Assembly (NCBI GenBank): GCA_001970955.1
Contig: MPUH01000230.1
Coordinates: 1-64,000, forward strand
DNA length: 64,000 nucleotides
Origin: Stentor coeruleus
Taxonomy: Eukaryota; Ciliophora; Heterotrichea; Heterotrichida; Stentoridae
Direction of reading: 5' to 3'
Both the position numbers and the translations under genes were made by a program. The notes beneath the pieces are model-generated. The model was not told the DNA's origin, did not search any database, and worked only from the letters and a program-made list of their open reading frames with translations. Positions 9,990-20,601 of the stretch are shown in pieces (the stretch's first letter is position 1; every line of letters begins with the position of its first letter).

Positions 9990-10814
9990 GATCAGAAAAT
10001 AATTTAGATAGAAGTGGAAAGATTTTATATGGTTAGGTAAGGAAATAATATAAGAGGCTATTTATATGAATATGAAATAGCGTTTGGAAAATTCTTAAAT
10101 GAAATTGTTAAAAGTAAGTATTTTAGGGTGTTATCTTTTTGATATATATAGGAATATAAATTATGTAACAAAAATTATGATAATTAAGTATACAATACTA
10201 TAAAGTTATATACAATATTATATGATTTGATGCTCTCATTAATATTAGAAAATAAATACTATAAAGTTATACATAATATTATATGATTTGATACTCTCAT
10301 TAATATTAGAAAATAAATCTATGAAGAAGATATATTGACTATTTGAATCTTGTACTTCAGCCAAGGCATATAAGTGAATAAAAAATATCAAAACAACATA
10401 TTCAATGATGTTAAGAGAATGATTATCTTTATATTGGTAAAAATAAAAATTATTAATAAAATATGATATATGCTGTATAACTAGAAAATGCTTAAGAATG
10501 AGATAATTAATTCAATTATGTCTTGCTATGCAATGATCTCAGGTAAATTTAGAAATTAATTACAAATATTTAGTTTCCTGAATGCATTTGACTTAGATTA
10601 AGGACTTACTTGTGCTTCTATGCTATTAAAAGTTTTAATTAAAATGTAATTTTATTTTGATATAATACAAAATAGCTTTAAGGAATGATAAAAAATTCAC
10701 AATCTATAACTAAGAATATCAAAATTAGCAATATAAGAATAGTAGAGAAGCTTATAAATATCAATTGCAAAGCATTCCAAAAACTAATGCCTAAAACCTA
10801 AAAATTTAAAACTA
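9990..10814. other. Convergent spacer
   Basis: It holds no gene. It lies between the 3' ends of a plus-strand and a minus-strand gene and contains a 61-bp tandem duplication. Confidence 0.6.
10195..10316. repeat. 61-bp tandem duplication, two units
   Basis: Units 10195-10255 and 10256-10316 are near-identical, beginning ATACTATAAAGTTATA and ending AGAAAATAA, with about four differences. No N lies between them, so unlike the other duplicates here this looks like a genuine slippage or unequal-exchange duplication with some divergence. Confidence 0.8.
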
Positions 10815-13800
10815 TTAAAGAATTTTTTTCGCAAATAAAATAAAAATCGAAAGGAAAAGTATAAACAACGCTAAATGCCACACAACATAAAAATCAGCTT
10901 GTGGGTTGTCAAAAATCTGTATTTCCGCTTTCTTAACCATTTCCCCTAAATGTACCTGACTATCAAGTATCCTATTTTCCAAAATTTTCAGCTGTTTCAT
11001 CTTTAAATCATAAAACTTTTTAGCATTCTTATATGTTGAATCCAAAGCCCGTGTAAATTCCGCTTGCTTCTTCTGATTAAACTCAAGTTTTTCATTCATA
11101 GACTGTATTGTATCATCCTTAATCATCGACCTAAGCTGCAAATTCTCATTTTCGCATTTAATCCTAAGCGACTCAATCTCCAAAGCTTCAAAATTAACTT
11201 TCTTAGGCAGTTTATCTCCAATCAAAATTATCAAATACTGATTATATTCCTTTAACCTTGCAATTTCATGATTAAGCAACTGATTATCTTCAATTAATCC
11301 TTGGATTTTTATAATTTTATTATCTGCATCTTGTTCAATTTTCCTATATTCATTCAGTTTATTCTTAAGCGCCATCTGCACATCATCCCTTTGATCCATA
11401 ACAATCCCAATAGTCTTTTCTTGTTCCTCAACTTTTTTCTCTAACTCGATATTTTTCTTCCTCGTCTTATCAACTTCAGTCATCATAGATTGTTTTTCAT
11501 TCAAAAATGCTTCTTTTTCTTTTTGACTAGCTATTTCGTATGCTCTCTGGGTCTCTTTGAGCGTCTTATGAAGTGTTTCAATTTGTGTTTCTGTGGATTT
11601 TAATGTCATACTTAATGAGTAAGAATTTTTTGCAGCTGCTTCTTTTTCTGCTAATAAAGCTTTGTACTTTTTATCTAGTTCTTGTAATTGGTCTCTTATG
11701 AGTTTTAAGTCAGCTTCTGCTTTTTGTAAATTGTTTCTTTGTACAGTGAGAATTTCTTCTTTTTCACTTAGTTCGGTGTTTAATTCATTTATTTGTATGC
11801 TTGAGTTATCTTTAAACCCATCAAATCTTGCCTTAAGCTCATTGATTTCTTTTTTCAATGCTTGGGCGAGGTTAGCTTTTTCTGTTATAAGATTTTTGTT
11901 TTCTTCAGTCAATTCAAAAATTTCTTCTGCTTTTCGGCTAAGTTCATCATTTGCTGAAGAAAGCTGGTTTTGAAGATCTTTTACTAGTTTTTCTAGCTCT
12001 TCGATAAGTTTTTTCAGATGGTTCCGTTCTGACTCATACCTTTGCTGGGCTGAGTTGTATTTTTCATTAATCCGGTTGATTTCTTCATTAGCATTTGTGT
12101 GCCTTCGGCTTAGTTCTTCGTAATCTTTTACGATTTTTTCCTTGCTTTCTTTTGTTTTACGCAATTTCTCAGTTATCCTATGGCTTTCTTCTATTACTTC
12201 ACTTTTTTCTTCTATGATTTTATCTTTTTCTACTTTGATTTTTTCTTTTTCTTCTATGATTTTTCCTTTTTCTTCTTCAATTTTGCTCTTTTGTTCAGTT
12301 AAAAGGAGGTAGTTTTCATTGAGTCCTTTGTATTTTTCCATAAGATCAGCGAATTGGTCTTTGTATTTTTTCAGCTCATCACTGAGTTTTTGCAGATTTT
12401 CAGTGAGTTTTTTCTTTTCTTCATTGAGTTTTTCACAGTTTTCTGAGAATTTCTTACAAGCTTCATCGAGTAATTTGCAGTCTTTGTTAAGTTTTTCGCA
12501 TTCTTCAGTGATTTTCATGCAGTATTTGTTGAGTTCATCATATTTCTCATATGATTCCTGGCATTCGTCTTTGACTTTATTGAGGTCTTCGCTGGTAGTT
12601 TCAAGATTTTGATGCTCAAGATTATAAGCTTTTTTAACTGTAATAAGATCTTCTTCAAGGTTATAAATGGTATTGTTGAGTTGATCATTAAGTTCTTGAG
12701 CTTTTTTTAGATCTTCAGCAAGTTTCTGTGAGTTTTTCGTTACTTCTTGAGTTGATTCTAAAGCTTTTCCATGTTTATCTTCTAAATCCTTTGTCCGAGT
12801 TTCTAGGATCTTATGCTCATTTGCTTTTTTTTCTAGTTCTTCTGATGTTTTTGTATGTGTTCTGATCAATTCTGAGTGACTTATATCAATTTTTTCTTTT
12901 TCTTGGGCTAAAACTTTGAGTTTTTCTGATAGGTCGTCAATATTTTTCCTTAATTTCTGAGTTAAATCTTCTAGTTGGCTTTTGCTTATTAGAAGCTTGG
13001 TTTTTTCTTCCTGGAATAAAACCAGCTCTTCTTTGTGTTGTCTAGTCTCTTCTTCTAATTTATTTTTAGCCTCATTTAATAGTTTTGTTGTCTTTGTCAC
13101 TTCATCATTAGCTTTCATGCATTTATTTTCCAGCTGCATTTTTTCAATCTCAAGGTTATGCTTAGTTTTTTCTAACATAAAAGTTTTTTCCATAAGATCT
13201 TCATTAGTTTTTGCGAGTTTTTCTCCAAGCTTTTCTAACTGATCCTTATCATTTCTAATCTCATCTTTTTCTTCATTAGCTACTTTCAACTCTTCATTCC
13301 CTTTTTTTACTAGTTTTTCTAAGTTGATCTTTTCTTCATCAAGATTTCTCACAACATTTTCAAGTTCCTTGATTTTCCCAACTTTTTCGCCTAATATTTT
13401 ATCGACCTGATCTTTTTGCCCTTTGATTTTCCCAAACTGCTCAACAAGTTCCTCATTATTTTTCTTAAGTTTATCAATAATTTGTTCTAAATTCGCTTTA
13501 TCTTTAGAAATCACAAAATTGTGTTCTTGAGCGCTTCTCAGTTCATCAAAAATTTTCTGAGCCTCACCTTCAAAGTTGTTTTTAGAATCATTAAGCAAAT
13601 TTGATAACATTTCGATTTCCTCACGAGCTTTTATATAATCTTTTGTTAGTATCCCATGCTGGTATTCAAGGTTATTTTTTTGCTTTTCTGTTGTTGTAAT
13701 TTTTTCTGAAAGTTCTTCATTATTTTTCTTAAGCTTATCACCAAGTTCCTTTAGTTCATTTTTTTCTTTTTGCATAACTTTGAGTTCTTCATGATTTTTT

Positions 13801-16800
13801 TTAATTTGGTCATCTTTGATGTTTAGTTTGTTTTCAAGATCTTGGTTAGTTTTTTTAAGCTGCTCTTTGAGAGTGTTTAATTCAGATTTTTCTTTGATAG
13901 TGATTTCATGAGCATTTTGCATGCTTTTGAAATCTTCAATAGTTTTCTTTGATTGTTGTTCTAGTGCTTTTTCTTTTTCATCAATGATTTTGTTGAGTAA
14001 TTCTAGTTTCTCTCGAGCACTGCTATGATCACCCGCTAAATCGTAGTGTCTTTTTTCTAGTTCTTGCTTGATGCTTTCTAATTGTTCTATCTTTTCTAAT
14101 AATTCATTGTTGTTTTTAACTAGTTTTTCATATAGTTCCTGCAATTTAGCCTTTTCTGCAAGGAGCTCATCATGTGCTTCCTTAGACTTTTTCAATTCTT
14201 CAGCATGCTCTTCAATCATTTTCTCAGTGTTTTCATCAGATGTGAGCTTTTGTCCTCTTAAATTTGTATTTTTCGGCTTCTTCATAATCTTCTGAGGATT
14301 TTTCCCTTTCAAATATTCAAAGTCTTCCATTTGCCCTTCAAATTCTTGAGAACTTTTTTTCTCCCCCTTATACACTAAAGGTCTATCCTCAAAAATATCA
14401 TCATCACTTTCTTTATATTCTTCCCCAGGTTTTACTGACCTAGTCTTATTCTTACGATTTTTAGCTATTCTATCCTCTGATCTTTTTTTAGCTTTTTCTT
14501 CTAATTCATTATTCAGTTCATCAAAAGTGTGACCAATTTTCGACTCACATTCTCTTATCTGATCATCAGTTAAAGCAGAATGAATAAACTCCAAAAGTTT
14601 ATTTTTCTCATCTAATGATACTAGTTTTTCTAACAAATCTTCATTATTTTCTTTTAGTTTATCAATTGTGTTTTCTAGATATTTTGTTTCATTTAATAGT
14701 TCTGAATTTTCTTTTATAATATTTCTAAGCTCATCTTCGGTAATTTTTAGGTTCGGGTCTATATCAAAGGATGATTTTACAAGTCCTGCTGCTTTGAGGA
14801 CATTTTTTATCCTTTCATGTTCTTTAGTTGGGGTTGAGCTTCTTAGTAGATTTTTCCATTTGTGCTGAGGTTTGATTATCCTTCTTGACCCTGGCTGTTT
14901 GAAGTTTTCTGGAGTTTCTTCAATGAGTTTTTCTATATCTTGCCCTTGCAAATCCTCATAATCTATACTTTCATAAGACTTTCTCATTGGTTTACTAACT
15001 TCAATATCCTGACCACTTATTGAAGATTTCCTTTTAGGTTCCCCTCCAAAGCTTGAAGTTCTGGCTTTAGACATAGCAATTTTCGACCCTTCCATAGCTT
15101 TATCAAAGCTTTTTTTCCTCCCCATAGCTTTGTCTTCCTCAGCTCTCGACCCTGCTTTACCTGATTTCCCTCCAATTTTACTAGTCCCAGTTTGTGCTTC
15201 TTGGGCACTTTTTCTTTTTATTCTCAATACATTTAGTTCTTCAATAGCTTTTCCTTTATTTTTTATATCATCACTTGGCTTACCTATTCTACTCACTCTA
15301 GTTTTTCCAGGTTCAACTCTAACAATCCTATCTTCATCTTCTTCTGACCTAGTCCTAGTTTTACCTTTTTTCTCCTCTTCCTTCTCTTTACCCCGTATCC
15401 CTTGTCCCTTTTCTTTATACATAACACCTTTAATCAATGCTTTACCTAAATTCTGCGCACTTGTTTTACTATCTTTGCTTTCTGAGCTATTATCTAAAAT
15501 TCTCAATGATGTTATCAATCCTCTAGCTTTTTCTCTTTGTTCCCTACTCCTCTCTTCACTTAATTCAATATCTTCCTTCGCTTTCATCAGTCTTTCCTTC
15601 CTTTTTTCAGCATCCAAACGTATTTTCTCCATCATAGCTTTTGCAGTTTCTGTAATTTTTTCGCTATCTTCCACAATGTTCATCAAATTTCCAATCATGT
15701 CCTTGTTAATCTCCCCATCTTCAACCCCTTTCATTAATTGAGAGATAACATTTTTTGCTTCATCAACAGCATCATCACCTTCTTCAACACATTGCATAAG
15801 GCTTTCTATAATTTCTCTTGCTCTAACTTTACTACTCTCACCTTCTTCAACATTTTTTACCAACTCATCAATCATAAATTTTGCTTCTTCTTTACTTATA
15901 TCCCCTTGTTCTACATTTTTCATGAGTTTTCTTATCATAATTTTAGTTTTTTTCTTAGTAGTTTCGCTTTCTTCTACATGGATAAGAAGATCTCCAATCA
16001 TTTCTTTCAAGAGCTCTCCTTCTTCAGTGATTTTCCCTCTATCTCCTTCCATATTCAAAGCTTCTCTTATTTTCCTAAAATATTCTTGAACATTGTTAGC
16101 AGATTCATCAGCTTCATTAGCTTTATAAGTCCTTTCTGTTTTTCTTTCATTAAAAGTTTTGCTATCTTCAGTCATTTTATACTCAGAAGTATATTCTTCA
16201 GTCCTTTTAAAAAGATCCACACTTTCCATTGTCCTCTCTTTTCCTCCAATACTTGTCCTTTTCGCCCTATGTATCCTTATATCATCATAAGATTTATCTT
16301 TAGCAAACTCAGCTTCTTCAACAGCATCTTTTAAAGTTTCCATCAAATCATTGATTTTTCCTTCAATTTCGTCGCTGCTTTTTTTCACATTCGCCCCACT
16401 TGCAATATCTAGTTTTAGTTTCTTCATTTTTTCAGGTAAATCAGCTACCATCCTAATATGCCTATCCATTTCTGTTCTCATTTTCTCAACCATCTGATCT
16501 TTCTCTTCAGCTTCTTTCATAAACCCTAAAACCTGGTTTCTAAGTTCTCGATTTTCTTGTTCAAGTCTTTCTATGTTTTCTGCAAGATCTTTAGCTTCGC
16601 GTTCTTTAAGATTGAGCTCATTTTTTAATGCTTCAAGATTTTTTAGGTTTAAAGCCCGATCAAGAGTTAACACTTTGACCACATTTTTATAATCTTGGAT
16701 TGGGTCATAGGATTCACTGGGGAAATCAGCTATATTAGAAGAGTCATCTTTATCAGTAAGCTCAATTCTCTTAGGTGTTGATGGGACTTCTCCTATTATC

Positions 16801-16889
16801 TGTTTAGGTGACGATAATGATGCATTTGAAATCAAGCTCTGGTCTGTAAAGCTTAGCCTTTCATAAATCATAGACTCTGAGTTTTCCAT
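10815..16889 (-). CDS. Giant coiled-coil protein with C-terminal membrane anchor
   Basis: This is a 2,024-residue intron-free protein. Residues about 60-170 are coiled coil. About 300-440 carries a degenerate repeat of around 30 residues built on LMKNVEEGD-like units. About 480-700 is basic and low-complexity. From about 740 to 1,950 it is almost continuous heptad coiled coil rich in K, E and L. The last 22 residues form one hydrophobic helix (LALFILFLSIFILFA) ending KKIL, so it is predicted to be tail-anchored with the whole coil in the cytosol. This architecture resembles golgins such as giantin and other long membrane tethers; the homology class cannot be settled from low-complexity coil. 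The start is ATG 16889 (MENSESMIYERL); the frame extends 20 codons further upstream but those are AT-rich. All glutamines are CAA or CAG, which argues for the standard genetic code. Confidence 0.85.
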   Translation of the reverse strand: MENSESMIYERLSFTDQSLISNASLSSPKQIIGEVPSTPKRIELTDKDDSSNIADFPSESYDPIQDYKNVVKVLTLDRALNLKNLEALKNELNLKEREAKDLAENIERLEQENRELRNQVLGFMKEAEEKDQMVEKMRTEMDRHIRMVADLPEKMKKLKLDIASGANVKKSSDEIEGKINDLMETLKDAVEEAEFAKDKSYDDIRIHRAKRTSIGGKERTMESVDLFKRTEEYTSEYKMTEDSKTFNERKTERTYKANEADESANNVQEYFRKIREALNMEGDRGKITEEGELLKEMIGDLLIHVEESETTKKKTKIMIRKLMKNVEQGDISKEEAKFMIDELVKNVEEGESSKVRAREIIESLMQCVEEGDDAVDEAKNVISQLMKGVEDGEINKDMIGNLMNIVEDSEKITETAKAMMEKIRLDAEKRKERLMKAKEDIELSEERSREQREKARGLITSLRILDNSSESKDSKTSAQNLGKALIKGVMYKEKGQGIRGKEKEEEKKGKTRTRSEEDEDRIVRVEPGKTRVSRIGKPSDDIKNKGKAIEELNVLRIKRKSAQEAQTGTSKIGGKSGKAGSRAEEDKAMGRKKSFDKAMEGSKIAMSKARTSSFGGEPKRKSSISGQDIEVSKPMRKSYESIDYEDLQGQDIEKLIEETPENFKQPGSRRIIKPQHKWKNLLRSSTPTKEHERIKNVLKAAGLVKSSFDIDPNLKITEDELRNIIKENSELLNETKYLENTIDKLKENNEDLLEKLVSLDEKNKLLEFIHSALTDDQIRECESKIGHTFDELNNELEEKAKKRSEDRIAKNRKNKTRSVKPGEEYKESDDDIFEDRPLVYKGEKKSSQEFEGQMEDFEYLKGKNPQKIMKKPKNTNLRGQKLTSDENTEKMIEEHAEELKKSKEAHDELLAEKAKLQELYEKLVKNNNELLEKIEQLESIKQELEKRHYDLAGDHSSAREKLELLNKIIDEKEKALEQQSKKTIEDFKSMQNAHEITIKEKSELNTLKEQLKKTNQDLENKLNIKDDQIKKNHEELKVMQKEKNELKELGDKLKKNNEELSEKITTTEKQKNNLEYQHGILTKDYIKAREEIEMLSNLLNDSKNNFEGEAQKIFDELRSAQEHNFVISKDKANLEQIIDKLKKNNEELVEQFGKIKGQKDQVDKILGEKVGKIKELENVVRNLDEEKINLEKLVKKGNEELKVANEEKDEIRNDKDQLEKLGEKLAKTNEDLMEKTFMLEKTKHNLEIEKMQLENKCMKANDEVTKTTKLLNEAKNKLEEETRQHKEELVLFQEEKTKLLISKSQLEDLTQKLRKNIDDLSEKLKVLAQEKEKIDISHSELIRTHTKTSEELEKKANEHKILETRTKDLEDKHGKALESTQEVTKNSQKLAEDLKKAQELNDQLNNTIYNLEEDLITVKKAYNLEHQNLETTSEDLNKVKDECQESYEKYDELNKYCMKITEECEKLNKDCKLLDEACKKFSENCEKLNEEKKKLTENLQKLSDELKKYKDQFADLMEKYKGLNENYLLLTEQKSKIEEEKGKIIEEKEKIKVEKDKIIEEKSEVIEESHRITEKLRKTKESKEKIVKDYEELSRRHTNANEEINRINEKYNSAQQRYESERNHLKKLIEELEKLVKDLQNQLSSANDELSRKAEEIFELTEENKNLITEKANLAQALKKEINELKARFDGFKDNSSIQINELNTELSEKEEILTVQRNNLQKAEADLKLIRDQLQELDKKYKALLAEKEAAAKNSYSLSMTLKSTETQIETLHKTLKETQRAYEIASQKEKEAFLNEKQSMMTEVDKTRKKNIELEKKVEEQEKTIGIVMDQRDDVQMALKNKLNEYRKIEQDADNKIIKIQGLIEDNQLLNHEIARLKEYNQYLIILIGDKLPKKVNFEALEIESLRIKCENENLQLRSMIKDDTIQSMNEKLEFNQKKQAEFTRALDSTYKNAKKFYDLKMKQLKILENRILDSQVHLGEMVKKAEIQIFDNPQADFYVVWHLALFILFLSIFILFAKKIL

Positions 16890-17237
16890 CTTAAAAATTA
16901 TGATTGTGCATATCTTAATAGAATTATATGCATATATTAGTATTATCATATGTATATACTCAATTAAAGTGCCGATATAACTGAATTTAAAGTATTTCCC
17001 TTATATACAGCACTTATAAAACTATAATATTATTGAAACCCATTGCAATATTTATCATTTTTTGATGTACTCCAATTTTCTATATTTTTTCCTTTCAATA
17101 TAACTCACAATAAAATTCCTAATTTTTAAAATATTTTAATATATTCGACTAGAGCATAGTTTGAATACTGAGCAAAGTCCCCAGCTAGTTTAAGAAGATT
17201 TTTTATATCTAAAAACATTGAGTTTCTTATAAATAAA
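16890..17237. other. Divergent spacer (348 bp)
   Basis: It is a shared upstream region of the giant coiled-coil gene and DNAAF2. Nothing but AT-rich sequence is visible, with pyrimidine-rich sequence toward the DNAAF2 start. Confidence 0.6.
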
Positions 17238-18812
17238 ATGGACATTGAATTGACCAAGTCAGAAATGGACAGCCTAAGCCAGGCTATGAAAAAACCAGAG
17301 TTCATCAGCTTGCTCAATGAATACATCGACGAAATCTCCGACCCAAAAAACAAAGCTGAGCATGAGGCTTATCTTAAACAACTAGAAGATGGAGGCGAGC
17401 TTCCAGCAGGACGAAAACTTCTCAGACCACAAGCCCATAGCTGTATAAAAACATTTTCAACATCAAAAAGACATATAAAATGTTTTATAAACTTGTGTCA
17501 ATGCGAAGACATCATCCCGCCAAACCTAGAAAGAAAAGGTGAAGGGGGAAACTGGCAAGTTCCTTATGCGATGGGACATCCACGTCATGATCAAGATCGG
17601 CATAGTAAAAACTGTCTAACTTTTGATTGTGCTTTTAACCCTTTATGCTTTTCCATAGCTGAAACATCAAGTAGATTCATGAAACTTTTATGTGATACAT
17701 GCATTGATGCAGCTAATCAAGTAATGCAAGCACAAAATGAAAAATTCTCACAAGACTATAAGCTTATGAAGAATCTAAAATGCAAAGGATCAACTCCAGG
17801 AAGTATTATGGTCAATGAAAACAGACTAAAAAACCCTAAAGATCCTGTACCACCTAAAGAAAAAACCTATAAACTTTCAGAAGAAGGACCTAAATTATAT
17901 AAAGAACTTATGTCAACACAAATGAAAAGCAAAATTGATGATAAAACTAAAGAACAAAAAGCTCAAGAGGAAGAAGATAATATAAAAGAAAAAGGAGATG
18001 ATATTGAAATAAAAAATGAAAATGGAATCCCAATACCTAAATATAAAATTGTTTATTCAAGCCCTGTTGATTTAGGAGAGTTCATAGAATCACGTTTAAA
18101 ACAGTATAAAAGACCAAAAGAAGCTGTTATAACTTTTCATGTACCTAAATTGGTATGATATATATAGGAAAATGTTGCAACTTGTAAGATTGATGTCAAA
18201 GGAAAAGTTTTAGTTTTTGATGCAGAGAAAATATATTATACAGAAGTTAAACTGGATTATGAGGTAGAGGAAGAAAAAGCTCAAGCGAAGTTTGATAGGA
18301 GGAAGAAAGAGATGAGGATTGTTTTACCGATTATCCAATTACCAGAAGTTGTTATGGAAGTTGCCCCGGATTTGCCTTTGGAGGAGGATTCTGATGAGGA
18401 AGTTCCTAAAAAAGATGAGGATATACGAAGGACTGATGAAAAAGAGGATACTGGATTTGAGGGTGTGGAAAAACAAAGTTTACAGCAAGATGATAGAAGA
18501 ACGGATATAGAAAATTGTGGCGAAAAAATAGATACGCATGAATTTACTGAAAATACACATAGAAACTTGGGGGATGAAGAATTAAATAAAACTAACCCTA
18601 GTCCTTTTATTGAAGAAATCACTACAAGTACAAGAATACCTGAAGAGCAGATTCCAAAAGTCCAAGAAGAGCCAAGAGAAAGCTTATCACAAGATATAAA
18701 TACTGAAATGTCTGAGAAAACAGAACCAGCAAACCTTTTAAAAACAGAAAAAGCTAGCCAAGTCCCTTGCAGCCTGAACCTGCAAAGCAATTTTCTCTAT
18801 GAATTATTCTAA
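17238..18812 (+). CDS. DNAAF2: Kintoun, dynein axonemal assembly factor 2
   Basis: Two exons are separated by a 15-nt intron at 18153-18167 (GTATGATATATATAG), giving 519 residues. The N-terminal segment MKKPEFISLLNEYIDEISDP and then LEDGGELPAGRKLLRP is characteristic of Kintoun. The PIH1 domain follows (about 70-200) with IKCFINLCQ, NWQVPYAMG, DQDRHSKNCLTFD, DTCIDAANQV and YKLMKNLKCKG. After an acidic linker there is a CS/p23-like stretch spanning the intron, and an acidic tail. Kintoun works in the cytoplasm with HSP70/HSP90 to pre-assemble axonemal dynein arms, which fits a heavily ciliated cell. The intron contains TGA and TAG stops, so it must be spliced. It lies only 28 bp upstream of VPS33 on the same strand. 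Confidence 0.9.
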
Positions 18813-18840
18813 AGACTTAAGTTATAGCAAATAAATAATA

Positions 18841-20601
18841 ATGGATGGTGAAAGCACAGCAAGGTTCCAGTCGCTAAGAGAAATCGCTAGACAAAGGATA
18901 TTAGAAATCCTCGACATGATCCAAGGGCAGAAGTTTTTAGCTATAGACCCATCTTTGGTTGGACCTTTAAGTTTGATCATTGAAATGTCGGTCCTCAAAG
19001 AACATGGGGTATCAAAAGTCTCTCAGATTGTCGAAAAAGAAATCGAATTTGACTGCAGAGATGTCATTTATATATGCAGACCAACTATACAAATGATGCA
19101 ATTCATCAGTGGACATGTGAAAAAGTGCAATGAACATCGTGAGGAACATCGCTATCATCTGTATATGTGCCCACGTTCTACAACTGTCTGCGAAAAAATC
19201 CTCATCAGCAACAACGTTATGATTGATTTCGACTCAATCGACCAAATCAATCTCTTCCTAATCCCTTTAGAAAACGACTTGTTATCAATGCAGATGGACA
19301 AATCATTCAGAGAAATTGTCCTTGAACGAGACTTTTCTATATACCATTATATAGCCCGAGCCATCCTACAGCTTGAGCATAATTATGGTCCAATTCAAAT
19401 AAAAGAAGGCAAAGGTTTTGCTTCAGGTCAAGTCCTAAGAATCTTAAAAATGCTCGAAGAAGATGACCCAGAGCATATAAACGAAGTCCCAATAAGTGTT
19501 ATTCAATCAGCTGTTCTAATAGACCGAGAAATCGACATGATCACCCCATTATGTACCCCTCTAACATACGAAGCTCTTATTGATGAAGTATTCGGCATAG
19601 CAAATAACATAATAAAAGTCAACCCTCGAGTCTTAGAAAATGATTCAGACCGGCAGATACAAATTTCCCTTACCTCAGCCGACAACATTTTCCAAGAAAT
19701 CCGAGACTTGAATTTCTGTGTTTTAAAACCTTTACTTATAGAAAAATTAGAGTATATTGATAATACTTATAAAGAAAAAGATCAGCAGAAATCAGTTGAA
19801 GAACTTAGTAAGTATATGAAGAAATTCAAACAAGCACATAAAGAAGCGAGTTTTGTACAAAATCATCTACATTTGGCTATACATATTACAAATGAGACTG
19901 TGAAAAACCCGTTTTTCAATCAAAATCTTGATATTGAACACTCGATTATCATGGGAGACTCAGACTCGCAGATATTGGAGAATATTGAAAGGCTTATTGG
20001 TATGGGTGAAGATATAAACACAGTCCTTAGGCTTTTATGTTTATTATCCGTAACACAAAATGGCCTTAAAAATAAATTCTTCGACTTTTTCCGTAAAGAA
20101 ATCCTCCAAACTTATGGCTTTGAACATATTCTCACCCTTTCAAACTTGGAAAAAGCTGGCTTACTTAAAAAACAAGAAGGTAAAAACAACTGGAGCAACC
20201 TTGTTAAAGCTTTTAAACTTATAAAAGAAGATGTTAATCAAAGGATTCCTGATGATATCGCCTATGCTTATGCTGGATATGCACCTTTAAGCTTAAGACT
20301 TATTGAAAATCTTTATATATCAGGATGGAATAATGATGTTGTTAGAAGTTTACCTGGAGATTATTCAGCTATTAGATTAAATACTGAAGATAAAAAACAA
20401 GCAGATAAACCTTTAGTGTTACTTTTCTTTGTTGGTGGAGTAACTTTTGCTGAAGTTGCGGCGATAAGGTATTTAAATAGAAGACCTGATGCAAAGAGGG
20501 AGTTTGTTATAGCCACAACTCATTTGATCAATTCAAAGAGTTTCATTGATGCGGTGAGTGAAAAAATACAGAATGAGATAGAGAGAAGTAGTATAGAATA
20601 A
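18841..20601 (+). CDS. VPS33: VPS33, Sec1/Munc18 family subunit of HOPS/CORVET
   Basis: This is a 586-residue Sec1/Munc18 protein without introns. The N-terminal domain starts with SLREIARQRILEILD. The signature SAVLIDREIDMITPLCTPLTYEALIDE (two overlapping motifs, DREIDMITPL and LTYEALIDE) sits at about 222-248, as in VPS33 rather than VPS45 or Sec1. The C-terminal SM lobe contains FFVGGVTFAEVAAIRYLNRR, the usual late motif. VPS33 binds assembled SNARE complexes in the HOPS and CORVET tethers for fusion at endosomes, lysosomes and food vacuoles. The length is close to that of yeast and animal VPS33. The start is the first ATG after the DNAAF2 stop, with A-rich sequence just upstream. Confidence 0.92.
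   Translation: MDGESTARFQSLREIARQRILEILDMIQGQKFLAIDPSLVGPLSLIIEMSVLKEHGVSKVSQIVEKEIEFDCRDVIYICRPTIQMMQFISGHVKKCNEHREEHRYHLYMCPRSTTVCEKILISNNVMIDFDSIDQINLFLIPLENDLLSMQMDKSFREIVLERDFSIYHYIARAILQLEHNYGPIQIKEGKGFASGQVLRILKMLEEDDPEHINEVPISVIQSAVLIDREIDMITPLCTPLTYEALIDEVFGIANNIIKVNPRVLENDSDRQIQISLTSADNIFQEIRDLNFCVLKPLLIEKLEYIDNTYKEKDQQKSVEELSKYMKKFKQAHKEASFVQNHLHLAIHITNETVKNPFFNQNLDIEHSIIMGDSDSQILENIERLIGMGEDINTVLRLLCLLSVTQNGLKNKFFDFFRKEILQTYGFEHILTLSNLEKAGLLKKQEGKNNWSNLVKAFKLIKEDVNQRIPDDIAYAYAGYAPLSLRLIENLYISGWNNDVVRSLPGDYSAIRLNTEDKKQADKPLVLLFFVGGVTFAEVAAIRYLNRRPDAKREFVIATTHLINSKSFIDAVSEKIQNEIERSSIE

Noticed and set aside
15130-16334. Plus-strand open frames of about 200 codons (15130-15741 and 15738-16334)
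   Set aside because: They are antisense shadows of the lysine/glutamate-rich coiled-coil gene, giving low-complexity serine/phenylalanine-rich translations.
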